NCBI RefSeq assembly: GCF_042643355.1
Contig: NZ_JBHRSS010000001.1
Coordinates: 620,001-684,000, forward strand
Direction of reading: 5' to 3'
Source: Salinisphaera aquimarina
Lineage (GTDB): Bacteria; Pseudomonadota; Gammaproteobacteria; Nevskiales; Salinisphaeraceae
DNA length: 64,000 bases
Positions 1 to 7,935 of the stretch are shown one piece after another. The notes beneath the pieces are model-generated. The model did not search any database, was not told the DNA's origin, and was given only the letters and a program-made list of their open reading frames with translations. Both the position numbers and the translations under genes were made by a program. Within the stretch, counting starts at the first letter, position 1; each line of letters starts with the position of its first letter.

Positions 1-1
1 C

Positions 2-505
2 GGCGAGCTCCATGGTCTTAAATGGTCGCGGATCGATTGGGAAGCGCGTCAGGTCCTCGTGCGGGAAACCGTGGATAAGGGCGTGACCGACTATACGAAG
101 ACGGATGGATCCCAGCGAGAGATCGCGATGTCATCGGTCGTGTACGACGCCTTGCGCGCCCAACACGAGGTGACCGGGCAGGGCGAGTACGTCTTCGTTA
201 CCCGGGACGGCACACCGCTCGACACCACGAACGTCACTCAGCGGGTTTGGTATCCGCTGCTCAGGCATCTGCAGCTCGCGCCCAGGCGTCCGTACCACTG
301 CCGTCACACCGCGGCCACGCTATGGCTCGCGGCGGGGGAGAACCCCGAGTGGATTGCGCGACAGATGGGGCACACGACCACGGAAATGCTCTTTCGGGTC
401 TATTCACGGTACGTGCCGAATCTGACACGGCGCGACGGCAGCGCCTTCGACCGATTCGTTACCAATGCGATCAACGGCGGGATGGAAGAGGAGGAGCGGA
501 CATGA
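2..505 (+). CDS. Phage-type tyrosine recombinase, C-terminal part
   Basis: Catalytic domain of a site-specific integrase that cuts and rejoins DNA during integration or excision. The frame is open to the left edge, so the N-terminal arm-binding and core-binding domains lie outside the window. The first visible residues, GELHGLKWSRIDW, are the usual context of the first catalytic arginine. Further on, YHCRHTAATL carries the H..R box, ARQMGHTTTEM the GH box, and FRVYSRY the tyrosine nucleophile. The tail PNLTRRDGSAF is typical of integrases of prophages and integrative islands. The stop overlaps the next start as ATGA, so the two genes are translationally coupled, which is unusual because integrase genes normally stand alone. 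Family call is firm; the target site is unknown. Confidence 0.9.
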   Translation, partial: GELHGLKWSRIDWEARQVLVRETVDKGVTDYTKTDGSQREIAMSSVVYDALRAQHEVTGQGEYVFVTRDGTPLDTTNVTQRVWYPLLRHLQLAPRRPYHCRHTAATLWLAAGENPEWIARQMGHTTTEMLFRVYSRYVPNLTRRDGSAFDRFVTNAINGGMEEEERT

Positions 506-1482
506 CATCAATCGCACACCTCACCGCCCAAGCAGGGTCGGATATAACAGGCGTTTACCGCCTGATCTGCGTCAAACGCGCAGCGGGCCGAGGCCATGAG
601 GATAGGGCGCACGTCACCATCGCTGACGCTACGGGGTTCGCCGTCTGCGACATGTCGATCAACAATGTTGGCTTCGCGGGTCTGACGGATTTACGAACCC
701 GTTTCGTCTCCGTAGCGGGGCGCGTAATGACCTCACCCAGCGCCATGGTGAGTATTGATGCGAGTCGTATTGAGCGGGTGGCCAAGCCAGACCGCCCGAG
801 CTGGCATCTCTTATCACGAACCTGGGTTCCCGCAGACGCGTTGGATGCCTTCGATCGATTGATCGCAGTATTGGATCGACTCGAAGGGCCCCACGTCCGC
901 TCGCTCGCGCATCGCATCTTCGCGAGTCAAGAAATTTCAGAGCCGTTTCTTTGTGTCCCGGCAAGTCGTTCGCATCACCACGCTATCGCCGGTGGATTGC
1001 TGGTACACAGCGTCGAGTGCGCGGAGATGGCCGAGTCGTTGGCGCGCTATGTACTGCCATCGCATGAGCGTGATCTGGCGGTCATGGGCGCCTTGCTCCA
1101 CGACCTGGCCAAAATACGCATCATGAAGTCTGAAGGATCGAGCCGACATGCCATATACGGTGTCACACAGGAAGCGCTGAATCTCGAAGTACTGGCACCG
1201 TTTCTGCGACGTCTCGATCAGGACTGGCCAGAGGGTGGGGCAGGGTTACGCGAGATGCTGGCGCCGGTTCGCCAGTACGGGCGCAGTAGCAGTGCCTCGC
1301 CGCTGTTGCTGACCGATCTGGTTCGCTACATCGACCGGCTGAGTTCGGGCGCGGATATCCGCGCACAGAGCTTTCGGGGATCGCCCGCATGGCGACATTG
1401 CGCAAGGACAGGACAGGGCGATCTCGTGAAAAGAGTACTGCCCGCGATCCACGGTTCTAGCGGGCTGCAGGTCGCCCCATGA
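502..1482 (+). CDS. OB-fold/HD-domain phosphohydrolase, YhaM-like
   Basis: A 326-residue protein starting at the ATG that overlaps the integrase stop. The first 100 residues (ITGVYRLICVKRAA ... AHVTIADATG) resemble an OB-fold nucleic-acid-binding domain. The second half is an HD metal-dependent hydrolase: HHHAIAGGLLVHSVE near residues 158-172 and GALLHDLAK near 196-204 give the metal ligands. The OB-then-HD order matches YhaM-type 3'-5' exonucleases and the HD domains of integrative-element relaxases; the Bacillus YhaM is of similar length. The actual substrate is not known. It overlaps the downstream ATPase gene by 4 bp, so integrase, HD protein and ATPase are probably made as a set. Confidence 0.7.
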   Translation: MTSIAHLTAQAGSDITGVYRLICVKRAAGRGHEDRAHVTIADATGFAVCDMSINNVGFAGLTDLRTRFVSVAGRVMTSPSAMVSIDASRIERVAKPDRPSWHLLSRTWVPADALDAFDRLIAVLDRLEGPHVRSLAHRIFASQEISEPFLCVPASRSHHHAIAGGLLVHSVECAEMAESLARYVLPSHERDLAVMGALLHDLAKIRIMKSEGSSRHAIYGVTQEALNLEVLAPFLRRLDQDWPEGGAGLREMLAPVRQYGRSSSASPLLLTDLVRYIDRLSSGADIRAQSFRGSPAWRHCARTGQGDLVKRVLPAIHGSSGLQVAP

Positions 1483-2504
1483 ACCCGTATGACTATTCGG
1501 TAGATGAAGAAGACGGGTGCGACGGCGATCCATGCTCGATTCCGGCCATGACTGTCTTCGATTATGGACAGTTGAAAGCAGCGCACGATGCGGAGACGAA
1601 GAACTCGCAGCGGCGCGAGGCGCTGAGCCGAATGCTCAAAAGCGGCCCGCACCGGCGATTGGCTGTGGCCGAACCTGGGTTGATGGGAGACTTGGAACAG
1701 CTCGCACGCCGGCAACCGAACTGCGAAACGGTCATCGCCAGGATCCGTCGCCATATCGCGTTGAGTCTGTTGGCGGAGCCGAGAGCTTTGCGTTGGCCAC
1801 CGCTTCTGCTGGATGGCCCGCCGGGTGTCGGTAAGACCTATTTTGCGCGAGCACTGGCTGAGCTCTTAAGGACGCCCTTTTTCATGGTGAATTGTTCATC
1901 AGTGACCGCAAGTTTTGTACTCGGCGGCAACAGTGCCAGTTGGGCCGGCAGTCGGCCCGGCAAGATCGCCGATGCGCTCAGAGACAGCGTAGTCGGCAAT
2001 CCGATAGTGCTGCTTGATGAGGTCGACAAGCTGAGCGGCGACTCGCGCTTTGATGGATACGGACCGCTCTATCAACTGCTCGAAGAGGACACCGCCAAAA
2101 TATTCGAGGACGAGCACATCGGTGTGCCGGTCGATGCATCACAGATCATGTGGCTGGCGACATCGAATAATCCGGAGGCATTGCCGGAGCCGATCAGGTC
2201 GAGGTTCGAGGTGGTCTCCATCAACAAACCATCGATGGCTGATTTGGGTGCGATCACACAATCGATATACGACGGCTTGCTTGATCGAGAGAGCGGATGG
2301 AAGAAACGCTTCGCCGCGCGGCTGCCCGCCGACGTCAAGACCGCTCTATCCGGCGTGCCACCGCGCGAGATCCGGCGCATGTTGACGGGCGCTATGGGTC
2401 AGGCTGCTGTGGCGCGGTCAGCTAGTAGAAGTATTCAGATTGGGCTAGACGATCTCGACGTCGGTGACGAACGACATAAGGCGAAGATGGGATTTCTTGC
2501 GTAG
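1479..2504 (+). CDS. AAA+ ATPase with Lon-like ATPase module
   Basis: A 341-residue AAA+ ATPase. Walker A is GPPGVGKT near residues 113-120 and Walker B is LLDEVD near 177-182. WAGSRPGKIADAL, ATSNNPEALPEPIRSRFEV (sensor 1 and arginine finger) and PPREIRRML (sensor 2) follow in order. This arrangement resembles the AAA module of Lon, but the Lon N-terminal domain and the Ser-Lys protease domain are absent, so it is unlikely to be a protease on its own. The gene starts at the ATGA overlap with the HD gene. An ATP-driven remodelling role together with the HD nuclease and the integrase is an inference from gene order. Confidence 0.75.
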   Translation: MNPYDYSVDEEDGCDGDPCSIPAMTVFDYGQLKAAHDAETKNSQRREALSRMLKSGPHRRLAVAEPGLMGDLEQLARRQPNCETVIARIRRHIALSLLAEPRALRWPPLLLDGPPGVGKTYFARALAELLRTPFFMVNCSSVTASFVLGGNSASWAGSRPGKIADALRDSVVGNPIVLLDEVDKLSGDSRFDGYGPLYQLLEEDTAKIFEDEHIGVPVDASQIMWLATSNNPEALPEPIRSRFEVVSINKPSMADLGAITQSIYDGLLDRESGWKKRFAARLPADVKTALSGVPPREIRRMLTGAMGQAAVARSASRSIQIGLDDLDVGDERHKAKMGFLA

Positions 2505-2542
2505 AGCTAATTGGCGCAGATATCCCGCGGTAGCGCTCGGGC

Positions 2543-2566
2543 GACCGGCTTCGGCCAGAGGCGGAC
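2543..2566. repeat. 24-nt imperfect palindrome, site A
   Basis: Arms GACCGGCT and AGGCGGAC flank the centre TCGGCCAG (arms 6 of 8 complementary). The same 24-nt layout recurs at 9675-9698 and 58554-58577, and its halves form the two ends of the small recombinase elements at 26565-27346 and 36357-37139. It lies just past the ATPase gene. A recombination site or the scar of a lost element is inferred. Confidence 0.55.
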
Positions 2567-2645
2567 CTTGTGACCATCGATTCGGCTACCTTTCTATGAC
2601 TCTAGATGGGGCGCTACTCGATAGCGGGGTATGGTCGAAGGTCGC
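2551..2645. repeat. Decayed repeat shared with 27331-27433
   Basis: From the CGGCCAGA core onward this stretch aligns with the DNA right of the first small recombinase element: TTTCTATGAC, then CTAGATGGG, GATAGC and ATGGTCGA occur in the same order, with a 12-nt difference in the middle. No gene is seen in it. It is followed at 2641-2672 by a weak resemblance to a tRNA 3' end (TTTGAATC then CCGCCGCCCCA). Confidence 0.45.
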
Positions 2646-2758
2646 GAGTTTGAATCTTATCCGCCGCCCCAATCGTCTGTTCCTGACTGCGAACCCGGCG
2701 ACCGCCCACAAACAACCTCGAACGAATCGGCTTCACGACGCCGGATTGCTCCGGTTTC

Positions 2759-4534
2759 TTATGGGTTCGCGGACAACTGAATGCCGTCTTCACGCATGCC
2801 ACGTCGATGAGCCGCGATGACAGCCGCACGATCTATATAGCCCACCAGGCGAGTCTTGTCGTGCCGCGCCACTACGGGCAGGCGTCCGATATCGTGATAA
2901 AGCAAGCGGTGGACCGCCTCGCGCACCGTCTCATCGGGAAAGGCAACGACCGGATTGCGCGTACACAACACCCCGGCCGTCAATGAATTGTCTATATGCT
3001 CCGTTTGGGCTCGAAGGACATCGCTGCGCGTGAGGATGCCGACAAGCGCTTCGTCGGCATCGACGACCACCAATGCGTCGCAGTGCGCTGAGGCCTGTTT
3101 GCTCATGCCGAGGAGCGGGGCGATCGAATCGAGCCGCGCGTCCTCGCGAATCCGTAGTGGTTGAGTTTCCATGACCGAACCGATATCGGCGCGCTCCAGC
3201 GGATCAACCTCGAAATCCTGATGCACGCGCAGGCCGCGTCGCGCCAGCTTCTCAGTCATGATCGTTGTGCGCATGAACAGAATGCCGACGCCGGTGGCGA
3301 TCACGCAGACCAGCATCAGGGGCAGGATGGCGTCGTAGTTGCGGGTGATCTCGAAGGCGAAAACAATCAGCGCGAACGTTGCACGGGAGGCAGCGGCGAA
3401 CAATGCTGCCATGCCCACCAGTGCGAAGGCCGCGGGTTCAAGCGGTGCCCCCGGCAACAGCGCATTCATGCACACCGCGAACAATGCACCGAGCGCGGCG
3501 CCGGTCATGAACATGGGCGCCAGCAGGCCGCCCGAAGTGCCCGAGCCGAGCGATACCAGCAGTGCCGCGGTCTTGAACACCGCAATCGACAGCAGCGCTG
3601 TCACCGCAAAATGGTTATTGAGAATGCCGGTGATGAGATCGTAACCAACCCCCAGCACCTGCGGTGCGATCAGGCCGATCAGTCCCAAACCAAGGCCGCC
3701 GAGGGCGGGCCGCCATACCTCGCCGATCGGCAGCGCGTCAAAGCCGTCCTCGACCAGAAACAGCAGTTTGCTGAAACCCACCGCGACGAACCCGATCAAT
3801 ACCGCAAAGACGATATAAGCCGGTGCATTCCAGGGTAAACCGAAGCTGACGGCGTCCATCGCGAAAAGCGGCCCGTCACCGATCAAGGCGTGGCGCAGGG
3901 TAGTGGCCACCGCTGTGGCAATGACCAGCGGTATGAAAGATCGGGCTCTGAACTCGAACAGCAACAACTCGATAGCCAGGATCACGCCGGCCAGCGGCGT
4001 ACCAAAAATCGCCGCCATACCCCCTGCGGCGCCGCAGGCCAGCAGCACCTTGCGTTCCGATGCCGTCATCGACACCTTTTGCCCGAGCAAAGAGCCCAGA
4101 GCGCCGCCGGTCTGGATGATCGGCCCTTCGGCGCCGAATGGCCCGCCGCTGCCGATAGCGACGACGGTCGAAATAGGTTTCCAGATCGCCACGCGAGCAG
4201 AAATACGGCTGTCGCTGGTCAGCACCGCCTCCATCGCTTCGGGAATGCCGTGGCCTTTGATCTTCGGTGAGCCATAGCGCGCCATCAGACCGACCAGCAG
4301 GCCGCCGATTGCCGGCACGATGACAATCCAGGCGCCCAGGGTGTGTTGCGCAAGATTGGGTAATTCGAGCGATACCGCCTGGAAATAGGTGACGTTCAGC
4401 GCAAGTGCGATGAGATTGAACAGCGCGTAGGCGACAAGTCCGGAGATCAGCCCGGTGATGGCTGCGAGCGCCGACATATATACGGCGCGAAACCGCTCGT
4501 CATGACTTAGATAGGTTGGTTGATTCAGGGCCAT
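2759..4534 (-). CDS. ClC-family chloride channel/transporter with CBS pair
   Basis: A 591-residue inner-membrane ClC protein. The ion-path motifs are present: KGHGIPE, GSGGPFGAEGP (the gating-glutamate loop), and GSGTSGGLLAPMFMTGAALG. About ten to twelve hydrophobic helices fill the first 430 residues. Two CBS domains follow near residues 440-590 (IGSVMETQPLRIRED, GILTRSDVLRAQT, DIGRLPVVAR), which normally bind adenine nucleotides and adjust the channel. It would exchange or conduct chloride in response to osmotic or acid conditions. A second, frameshifted copy lies at 32735-34500 with about the same CBS tail. The start MALNQPTYLSHDERF lies close to the position where the second copy begins. 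No operon partner is evident. Confidence 0.9.
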   Translation of the reverse strand: MALNQPTYLSHDERFRAVYMSALAAITGLISGLVAYALFNLIALALNVTYFQAVSLELPNLAQHTLGAWIVIVPAIGGLLVGLMARYGSPKIKGHGIPEAMEAVLTSDSRISARVAIWKPISTVVAIGSGGPFGAEGPIIQTGGALGSLLGQKVSMTASERKVLLACGAAGGMAAIFGTPLAGVILAIELLLFEFRARSFIPLVIATAVATTLRHALIGDGPLFAMDAVSFGLPWNAPAYIVFAVLIGFVAVGFSKLLFLVEDGFDALPIGEVWRPALGGLGLGLIGLIAPQVLGVGYDLITGILNNHFAVTALLSIAVFKTAALLVSLGSGTSGGLLAPMFMTGAALGALFAVCMNALLPGAPLEPAAFALVGMAALFAAASRATFALIVFAFEITRNYDAILPLMLVCVIATGVGILFMRTTIMTEKLARRGLRVHQDFEVDPLERADIGSVMETQPLRIREDARLDSIAPLLGMSKQASAHCDALVVVDADEALVGILTRSDVLRAQTEHIDNSLTAGVLCTRNPVVAFPDETVREAVHRLLYHDIGRLPVVARHDKTRLVGYIDRAAVIAAHRRGMREDGIQLSANP

Positions 4535-4679
4535 TCAAAGCGCCGTACCGTGATCGGGTGCAGAATTTTGCCGCAATCGGGCGGGAATTTCAGGTCCGTG
4601 TATTCAGCAGGCGATTCGCCAAGGCCGGGAACGGAAACACGCCTTAGGGTGAAGCTCCGGCCTTATATGATAGTGCCCC

Positions 4680-5459
4680 TCATGGCCGTTGCTGGATCAT
4701 TGGTGAACGGTTGAGGCTATCCGCGGCTTCGATCAATAAAGGTGCCAGCTGGGCACGAAAATCCTCCGGCGACCAGCTATCGCGTGTGGCAGCGATATGG
4801 ATAGCAGCCATTGGCTCACCGTGACGATCGACGATTGCTTTGCCTAGTGTAAGTTCACCGGGTACGCACTCCTCCACGGCTAGCGCGTAGCCGTTTCGTC
4901 GAGCCCGCTTAACTTCACGACGTACCGCGGCGAGCGTAGTCAACGTGTGAGGCGTGAGGGCACGTCGATCGGAGCGACGCAGAATCTCGTCGACTCGGGT
5001 GTCTTCCAACTGCGCAAGCATGGCGCGGCCGCCTGCGGTGCAGAATAGCGGCATTCGCCGACCTACGAGCGAAGCTTCCGGGTAGTCTTGACGGCTTAGC
5101 TGACGAACCACGTAGATCAACGTCGTGTCGTCGAACAGGCTGAGGTTGACCCGCTCTTGACATTTCTCTCGTAGCGCCAAAATAGTCGGCATAGCGCGAT
5201 CGATCAGCGGGTGGCTGTGCAGATAGGCCCAAGCCAGCTCCAGGATGCGCTTGCCCAGATAAAAACGCCGTGTATCTGGGTGCTGACCCAGCATGCCCAA
5301 TTCGGTTAGCGAGTGAGTAAATCGCTGCACGCTGCTGCGATCCAATCCGGTGGCCGTTACGAGTTCCTGATGACTTAGCGACGCCGAGTGTTCGGTAAAC
5401 GCATAGAGCACTCTTGTGGCTTTTTCCAGCGAGCCTACGAATAGCCGACTGCGTGCCAT
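4680..5459 (-). CDS. IclR-family transcriptional regulator
   Basis: A 259-residue regulator. The winged helix-turn-helix lies at residues 5-65 (VGSLEKATRVLYAF ... LSHQELVTATGLDRSSVQRFTHSL). The IclR effector-binding domain follows, with the usual LRE-CQERVNLSLFDDTTLIYVVR, AGGRAMLAQL and GYALAVEECVPGELTLGKAI blocks. It is divergent from the MHS transporter gene, with about 130 bp of shared promoter carrying two inverted repeats. IclR proteins usually control an adjacent catabolic operon and answer to a small acidic or aromatic metabolite. The direct target is most likely the transporter-deacetylase-peptidase set to its right; the effector cannot be read from sequence. Confidence 0.88.
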   Translation of the reverse strand: MARSRLFVGSLEKATRVLYAFTEHSASLSHQELVTATGLDRSSVQRFTHSLTELGMLGQHPDTRRFYLGKRILELAWAYLHSHPLIDRAMPTILALREKCQERVNLSLFDDTTLIYVVRQLSRQDYPEASLVGRRMPLFCTAGGRAMLAQLEDTRVDEILRRSDRRALTPHTLTTLAAVRREVKRARRNGYALAVEECVPGELTLGKAIVDRHGEPMAAIHIAATRDSWSPEDFRAQLAPLLIEAADSLNRSPMIQQRP

Positions 5460-5473
5460 GTCTGCCTAGATGA

Positions 5474-5516
5474 TTGCAATGCAATATTCAGTATGTCATT
5501 GCAATATTGTAATTGC
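5474..5516. promoter_or_regulatory. Candidate IclR operators
   Basis: Two AT-rich palindromes sit between the divergent IclR and transporter genes: ATTGCAATGCAAT, and GCAATATTGTAATTGC at 5501-5516. They share the half-site TTGCAAT or GCAAT and stand out in the GC-rich surroundings. Paired short palindromes are typical of IclR-family control regions; binding is inferred. Confidence 0.5.
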
Positions 5517-5588
5517 GAGTGGATTTGTCTGATTATGCACGGGCACCCGGCGCCTGCCGGGAAAACGCAAACGATTGGGAGGGCCGTG

Positions 5589-6911
5589 ATGGCTGGTACG
5601 TCTGAGCAAATGGAACGCGCGGACGCGCGGGAGCAGCGCAGAGGCCAGAGGGGCCGCAAAGCAGTGGTTGCGGCGGCCTTTGGCAACGTATTGGAGTGGT
5701 ATGACTTTGCCGTATACGGCTTCCTCGCCACCACCATCGGACACCACTTTTTCCCTTCCGATAGCGAAGCAGCAGCGCTGATAGCGACCTTCGCGGTATT
5801 TGGCGTGGGGTTTATAGTCCGGCCTCTCGGGGGCATCGTGATCGGTTGGATTGCTGATCGGCGTGGACGCAAGTACGCGCTCCTGCTGACTTTGTTTGCC
5901 ATGGCGATCAGCACCACCGTCATCGGTTTGATCCCTTCAGCAGCTAGTATCGGATTATGGGCGCCGCTGCTGTTGCTGGTCGCACGCCTTGTGCAAGGGT
6001 TTTCTACGGGCGGCGAATGGGGTGGCTCGACCGCGTTCATGGTGGAGTGGGCCCCGGCTCATCGTCGCGGCTTCTTCGGCAGCTTCCAGCAAAGCAGCGT
6101 CGCGCTGGGACTGCTGCTGGGTTCGGCAGTTGTCGCCGTACTTGGCGGCCTCTTGGGCGAAGCGGCGATGAGCGATTGGGGATGGCGCATTCCATTCCTA
6201 ATGGGTGCCGTTCTCGGGCCTGTCGGGCTCTATATTCGCCGCGATGTCGACGAGTCGCCGGCCTACGAGGCCGCCATGGCGGCAGGCGATACTCACTTCG
6301 AGGCTACCGCCGTGGAGCCTACAGCCCTCTCGATAGGGCGCGCTGCGCGTGCCTTTGGATTCACGACCCTTTGGACGGTGGCCTACTACGTGATGTTGGC
6401 TTATATGCCGACTTTTTTGCAGCAGCACGCAGGGCTTTCGTCCACTCAGTCGTTGTGGTCCAACACGATTGGACTGTGCGTGCTGGTAGTTGCTGCTCCG
6501 TTAATGGGGGCGCTGTCGGACCGCTGGGGTCGCCGGCCGCTGCTGCTCGGCAGCTGCGCCGCGTTTTTTGTGCTGGCCTGGCCGCTGTTTACGTTGGTCG
6601 TGGCATCGCAAGCGATGGTCATTGTGATCGCCGTGCAGTGTCTGTTCGCTCTCATGATTGCAATGTTCTCTGGTCCGGGGCCGGCGGCCATTGCAGAAAT
6701 GTTTCCCACCCGTTCTCGCTCGCTGTGGATGTCGACCGGCTATAGCTTGGCAGTAGCGGTGTTTGGTGGCTTCGCTCCGCTGATTGCGACTGTGCTGATC
6801 GACGGAACCGGGATGGTGACGTCGCCGACGTGGTATCTGATGGCTGCTGCGCTGCTCTCCGGCACGGTGGTACTGCAAATGAAAGAAACGGCCCGTAGCG
6901 AACTTCGATAA
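5589..6911 (+). CDS. MFS transporter, metabolite:H+ symporter (MHS) type
   Basis: A 440-residue inner-membrane transporter of about twelve helices. Family marks are GNVLEWYDFAVYGFLA at the first helix, FFPSD, FGVGFIVRPLGG, the loop motif DRRGRKYALL, and QGFSTGGEWGG. These match the ProP/ShiA/KgtP-type proton symporters. The ATG at 5589 is chosen because a GGGAGGG ribosome site lies 5 nt upstream; an earlier ATG in frame has none. It is divergent from the IclR gene and leads the deacetylase and M20 peptidase genes, so it probably imports the compound that those enzymes attack. The substrate could be an organic acid, an N-acyl amino acid or an amide; sequence alone does not say. Confidence 0.85.
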   Translation: MAGTSEQMERADAREQRRGQRGRKAVVAAAFGNVLEWYDFAVYGFLATTIGHHFFPSDSEAAALIATFAVFGVGFIVRPLGGIVIGWIADRRGRKYALLLTLFAMAISTTVIGLIPSAASIGLWAPLLLLVARLVQGFSTGGEWGGSTAFMVEWAPAHRRGFFGSFQQSSVALGLLLGSAVVAVLGGLLGEAAMSDWGWRIPFLMGAVLGPVGLYIRRDVDESPAYEAAMAAGDTHFEATAVEPTALSIGRAARAFGFTTLWTVAYYVMLAYMPTFLQQHAGLSSTQSLWSNTIGLCVLVVAAPLMGALSDRWGRRPLLLGSCAAFFVLAWPLFTLVVASQAMVIVIAVQCLFALMIAMFSGPGPAAIAEMFPTRSRSLWMSTGYSLAVAVFGGFAPLIATVLIDGTGMVTSPTWYLMAAALLSGTVVLQMKETARSELR

Positions 6912-6957
6912 ATGCGGCCGCCGAATGTGTTGAATGATCGGGCGAGGAGATCAATCG

Positions 6958-7857
6958 ATGAGTCAGAATAGTGAAGAAGCGCCATGGCAATGGGAAGAAT
7001 CGGTTTGGCGCGAAAAGGTAGCGCAGGTGCGCGCGGGCGAGAGACTTGTGCCAACGCACTGGCCCGATGGCGCACGCTGCGCAGTGGCGCTGTCATTTGA
7101 TAGCGATCACGAAACCACCGAGCTGCGAGATGGTGGCAAGTCCATCGGGCGTATGAGCTGGGGGCAGTCGGCCCAGCGGGTGGGTATTCCCCGAATTCTG
7201 ACGCTTTTGGCAGAGCACGACATTCCGGCCACGTTCTTCGTTCCGGCGGTGGTGGCAAAGTTGCATCCCGAAGAGCAGCGCGAGATCGTGCGTTGTGGCC
7301 ACGAAATAGGCTTGCACGGGTGGATTCACGAACTAAACTCAGTGCTTGAATACGCCGACGAAAAGCGGCTGCTCACTGCATCATCGCAAGTGCTTAAAGA
7401 GATTACCGGCGTGAGACCGGTGGGCATGCGCACGCCGTCTTGGGATTACAGCCCCTACACCCTACGCATCGCCGAGGAAATGGGCCTGCTCTATGATTCG
7501 TCGCTCATGGCGGATGAGCACTGCCATCGATTGTTGCGCGCCGGGCAGGCCTCCAGCGTGCTGGAGTTGCCGGTGGAGTGGGTTCGCGACGATGCGGTCT
7601 ACTTCATGATGAACCGGTTCTCGTCGCTGCGCCCCTATACGGCACCAACCGATGTCTTCGACATTTTCCGGCGAGAGTTTGACGGTGCTTGGGAAGACGG
7701 CGGTGTCTTCCAGTTGACCATGCACCCACACATCATCAGCTATCGCTCTCGAATCTGGATTCTCGAACAGCTGATAGACCACATGAACAGACGAGGCCAA
7801 GTCTGGTTCGCGACGCATCAGCAGGTAGTGGAGTGGTGCCGTGACCACGCTGTTTGA
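6958..7857 (+). CDS. Polysaccharide deacetylase-family hydrolase (HpPgdA/PuuE-like)
   Basis: A 299-residue cytoplasmic NodB-type metal-dependent deacetylase; no signal peptide is seen. Motif 1 is ALSFDSDHE (catalytic Asp and metal Asp). Motif 2 is GHEIGLHGWIHE, motif 3 is MRTPSWDYSPYT, and a late FQLTMHPHI carries the last histidine. This pattern fits the HpPgdA and PuuE (allantoinase) branch, which acts on small amides or cyclic ureides as often as on cell-wall sugar. The ATG at 6958 follows a GAGGAG site; an upstream ATG at 6934 lacks one. It lies 46 bp after the transporter gene. An imported N-acyl or cyclic-amide substrate is likely, by context. Confidence 0.8.
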   Translation: MSQNSEEAPWQWEESVWREKVAQVRAGERLVPTHWPDGARCAVALSFDSDHETTELRDGGKSIGRMSWGQSAQRVGIPRILTLLAEHDIPATFFVPAVVAKLHPEEQREIVRCGHEIGLHGWIHELNSVLEYADEKRLLTASSQVLKEITGVRPVGMRTPSWDYSPYTLRIAEEMGLLYDSSLMADEHCHRLLRAGQASSVLELPVEWVRDDAVYFMMNRFSSLRPYTAPTDVFDIFRREFDGAWEDGGVFQLTMHPHIISYRSRIWILEQLIDHMNRRGQVWFATHQQVVEWCRDHAV

Positions 7858-7935
7858 GAATGACTGTTACACCACGCGATCACGACGCGTCGCCGATACC
7901 GTGGACAGATCCGAGACCGGAGCAAGCACTGAGCA

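Noticed and set aside
247..501. Upstream extension of the HD-domain gene inside the integrase gene
   Set aside because: The extra 85 residues are a frame shadow of the integrase; the ATG at 502 overlaps the integrase stop and begins the recognisable domain.
2608..2672. Complete tRNA gene
   Set aside because: Only about 63 nt, with a mispaired T-stem and no anticodon arm of normal length.
3161..3838. Plus-strand frame of 225 codons opposite the ClC gene
   Set aside because: It is antisense to a well-conserved ClC gene, is rich in Gln, Arg and His, and has no recognisable motif.
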